Positions 5,618-5,816 of a stretch of DNA of 5,816 bases are shown in pieces. Numbering within the stretch: the first letter of the stretch is position 1; the number at the start of each line of letters is the position of its first letter. A model generated the notes under the pieces. The model searched no databases. It worked only from the letters and a program-made list of their open reading frames with translations, and was not told the origin of the DNA. This DNA comes from Desulfotignum sp. GTDB lineage: Bacteria; Desulfobacterota; Desulfobacteria; Desulfobacterales; Desulfobacteraceae. The stretch is from NCBI GenBank assembly GCA_021737445.1, contig JAIPDY010000212.1:1-5816 (forward strand). Reading direction: 5' to 3'. Both the position numbers and the translations under genes were made by a program.

Positions 5618-5816
5618 GTGTGCCAAAACCACCAGATCCGGCCAAGCTTGTGATGTCGGTTTTTATGAAAAAAAAGCCGCTGTTTGAATCGGTGTTCCCT
5701 TTTCTGGAAGCCATTGGCGGCCCTGTGGACCTGGTGTCCAGGTGGATGGCGTTTGATTTCACCGATTATTATCACAAAGAAACAGGCTTTCCCCTTTTCC
5801 GGCGGATACTGACCTT
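5614..5816 (+). CDS. DUF4416 family protein (3' end off window)
   Basis: The visible 67 residues match my recollection of the start of DUF4416 proteins: a Pro/Lys-rich opening (PKPPDPAKL, 4-12), a strand that normally reads as LxxGxL-like (here VMSVFM, 13-18), a helix ending in a Gly-Pro turn (GGPVDLVS, 35-42) and the hallmark FDFTDYY at 47-53. An E-x-G element and RRI follow (56-65). The family's function is unknown. The ATG lies inside the previous gene's end (ATGA, 5614-5617) and has no good ribosome binding site of its own, so translation is probably coupled to the Trm112-type protein. Expression with msbA points to an envelope or cell-surface-related role, but that is guilt by association. 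The right edge cuts the gene. Confidence 0.85.
   Translation, partial: MSVPKPPDPAKLVMSVFMKKKPLFESVFPFLEAIGGPVDLVSRWMAFDFTDYYHKETGFPLFRRILT

Noticed and set aside
5404..5775. 123-codon minus-strand open frame over the Trm112-type and DUF4416 genes
   Set aside because: The plus strand here encodes two recognisable families with a strong ribosome binding site, so the opposite frame is a shadow.

Overview
The window looks like a chromosomal segment from a Gram-negative, LPS-making bacterium. A deltaproteobacterial sulfate reducer (Desulfobacterota, Desulfobacteraceae-like) is my best guess. This rests on a divergent Kdo transferase and an MsbA-type lipid A flippase side by side, a DUF4416 gene downstream (a family I associate with Deltaproteobacteria and deep-branching lineages), and moderate GC content. 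The taxonomic call is inference; no rRNA or other marker is present.

Layout, left to right. (1) Positions 1-669, minus strand: the N-terminal 223 residues of a periplasmic glutamine/polar amino-acid binding protein (GlnH-like), cut by the left edge. (2) Positions 670-1195: a 526-bp non-coding interval separating two divergent genes. Its left part is AT-rich and carries the binding-protein promoter region with TGACAAT repeats. Its right part is GC-richer, with several CCGG dyads and a well-formed promoter for the next gene. That promoter's -35 element lies inside a 17-bp palindrome. (3) Positions 1196-2296, plus strand: a patatin-like serine lipase with a GTG start. (4) Positions 2282-3574, minus strand: Kdo transferase WaaA, convergent with the patatin gene and overlapping it by 15 bp. 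(5) Positions 3622-5403 (frame open from 3583), plus strand: MsbA, divergent from waaA. (6) Positions 5444-5617, plus strand: a 57-residue Trm112/YcaR-type zinc-binding protein. (7) Position 5614 to the right edge, plus strand: the first 67 residues of a DUF4416 protein, overlapping the Trm112 stop in an ATGA junction.

Functionally, WaaA adds Kdo to lipid A precursor at the inner membrane and MsbA flips the core-lipid A molecule to the periplasmic leaflet, so the centre of the window is an LPS maturation/export locus. A Trm112/YcaR homologue also lies close to msbA in E. coli (msbA-lpxK-ycaR-kdsB), but here lpxK is absent between them. The patatin-like protein could act on membrane lipids, but its link to LPS is only positional. 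I saw no mobile element, CRISPR array, tRNA or rRNA. Nothing here is clearly a new system. The least explained parts are the 526-bp intergenic region, the patatin operator and the DUF4416 gene.
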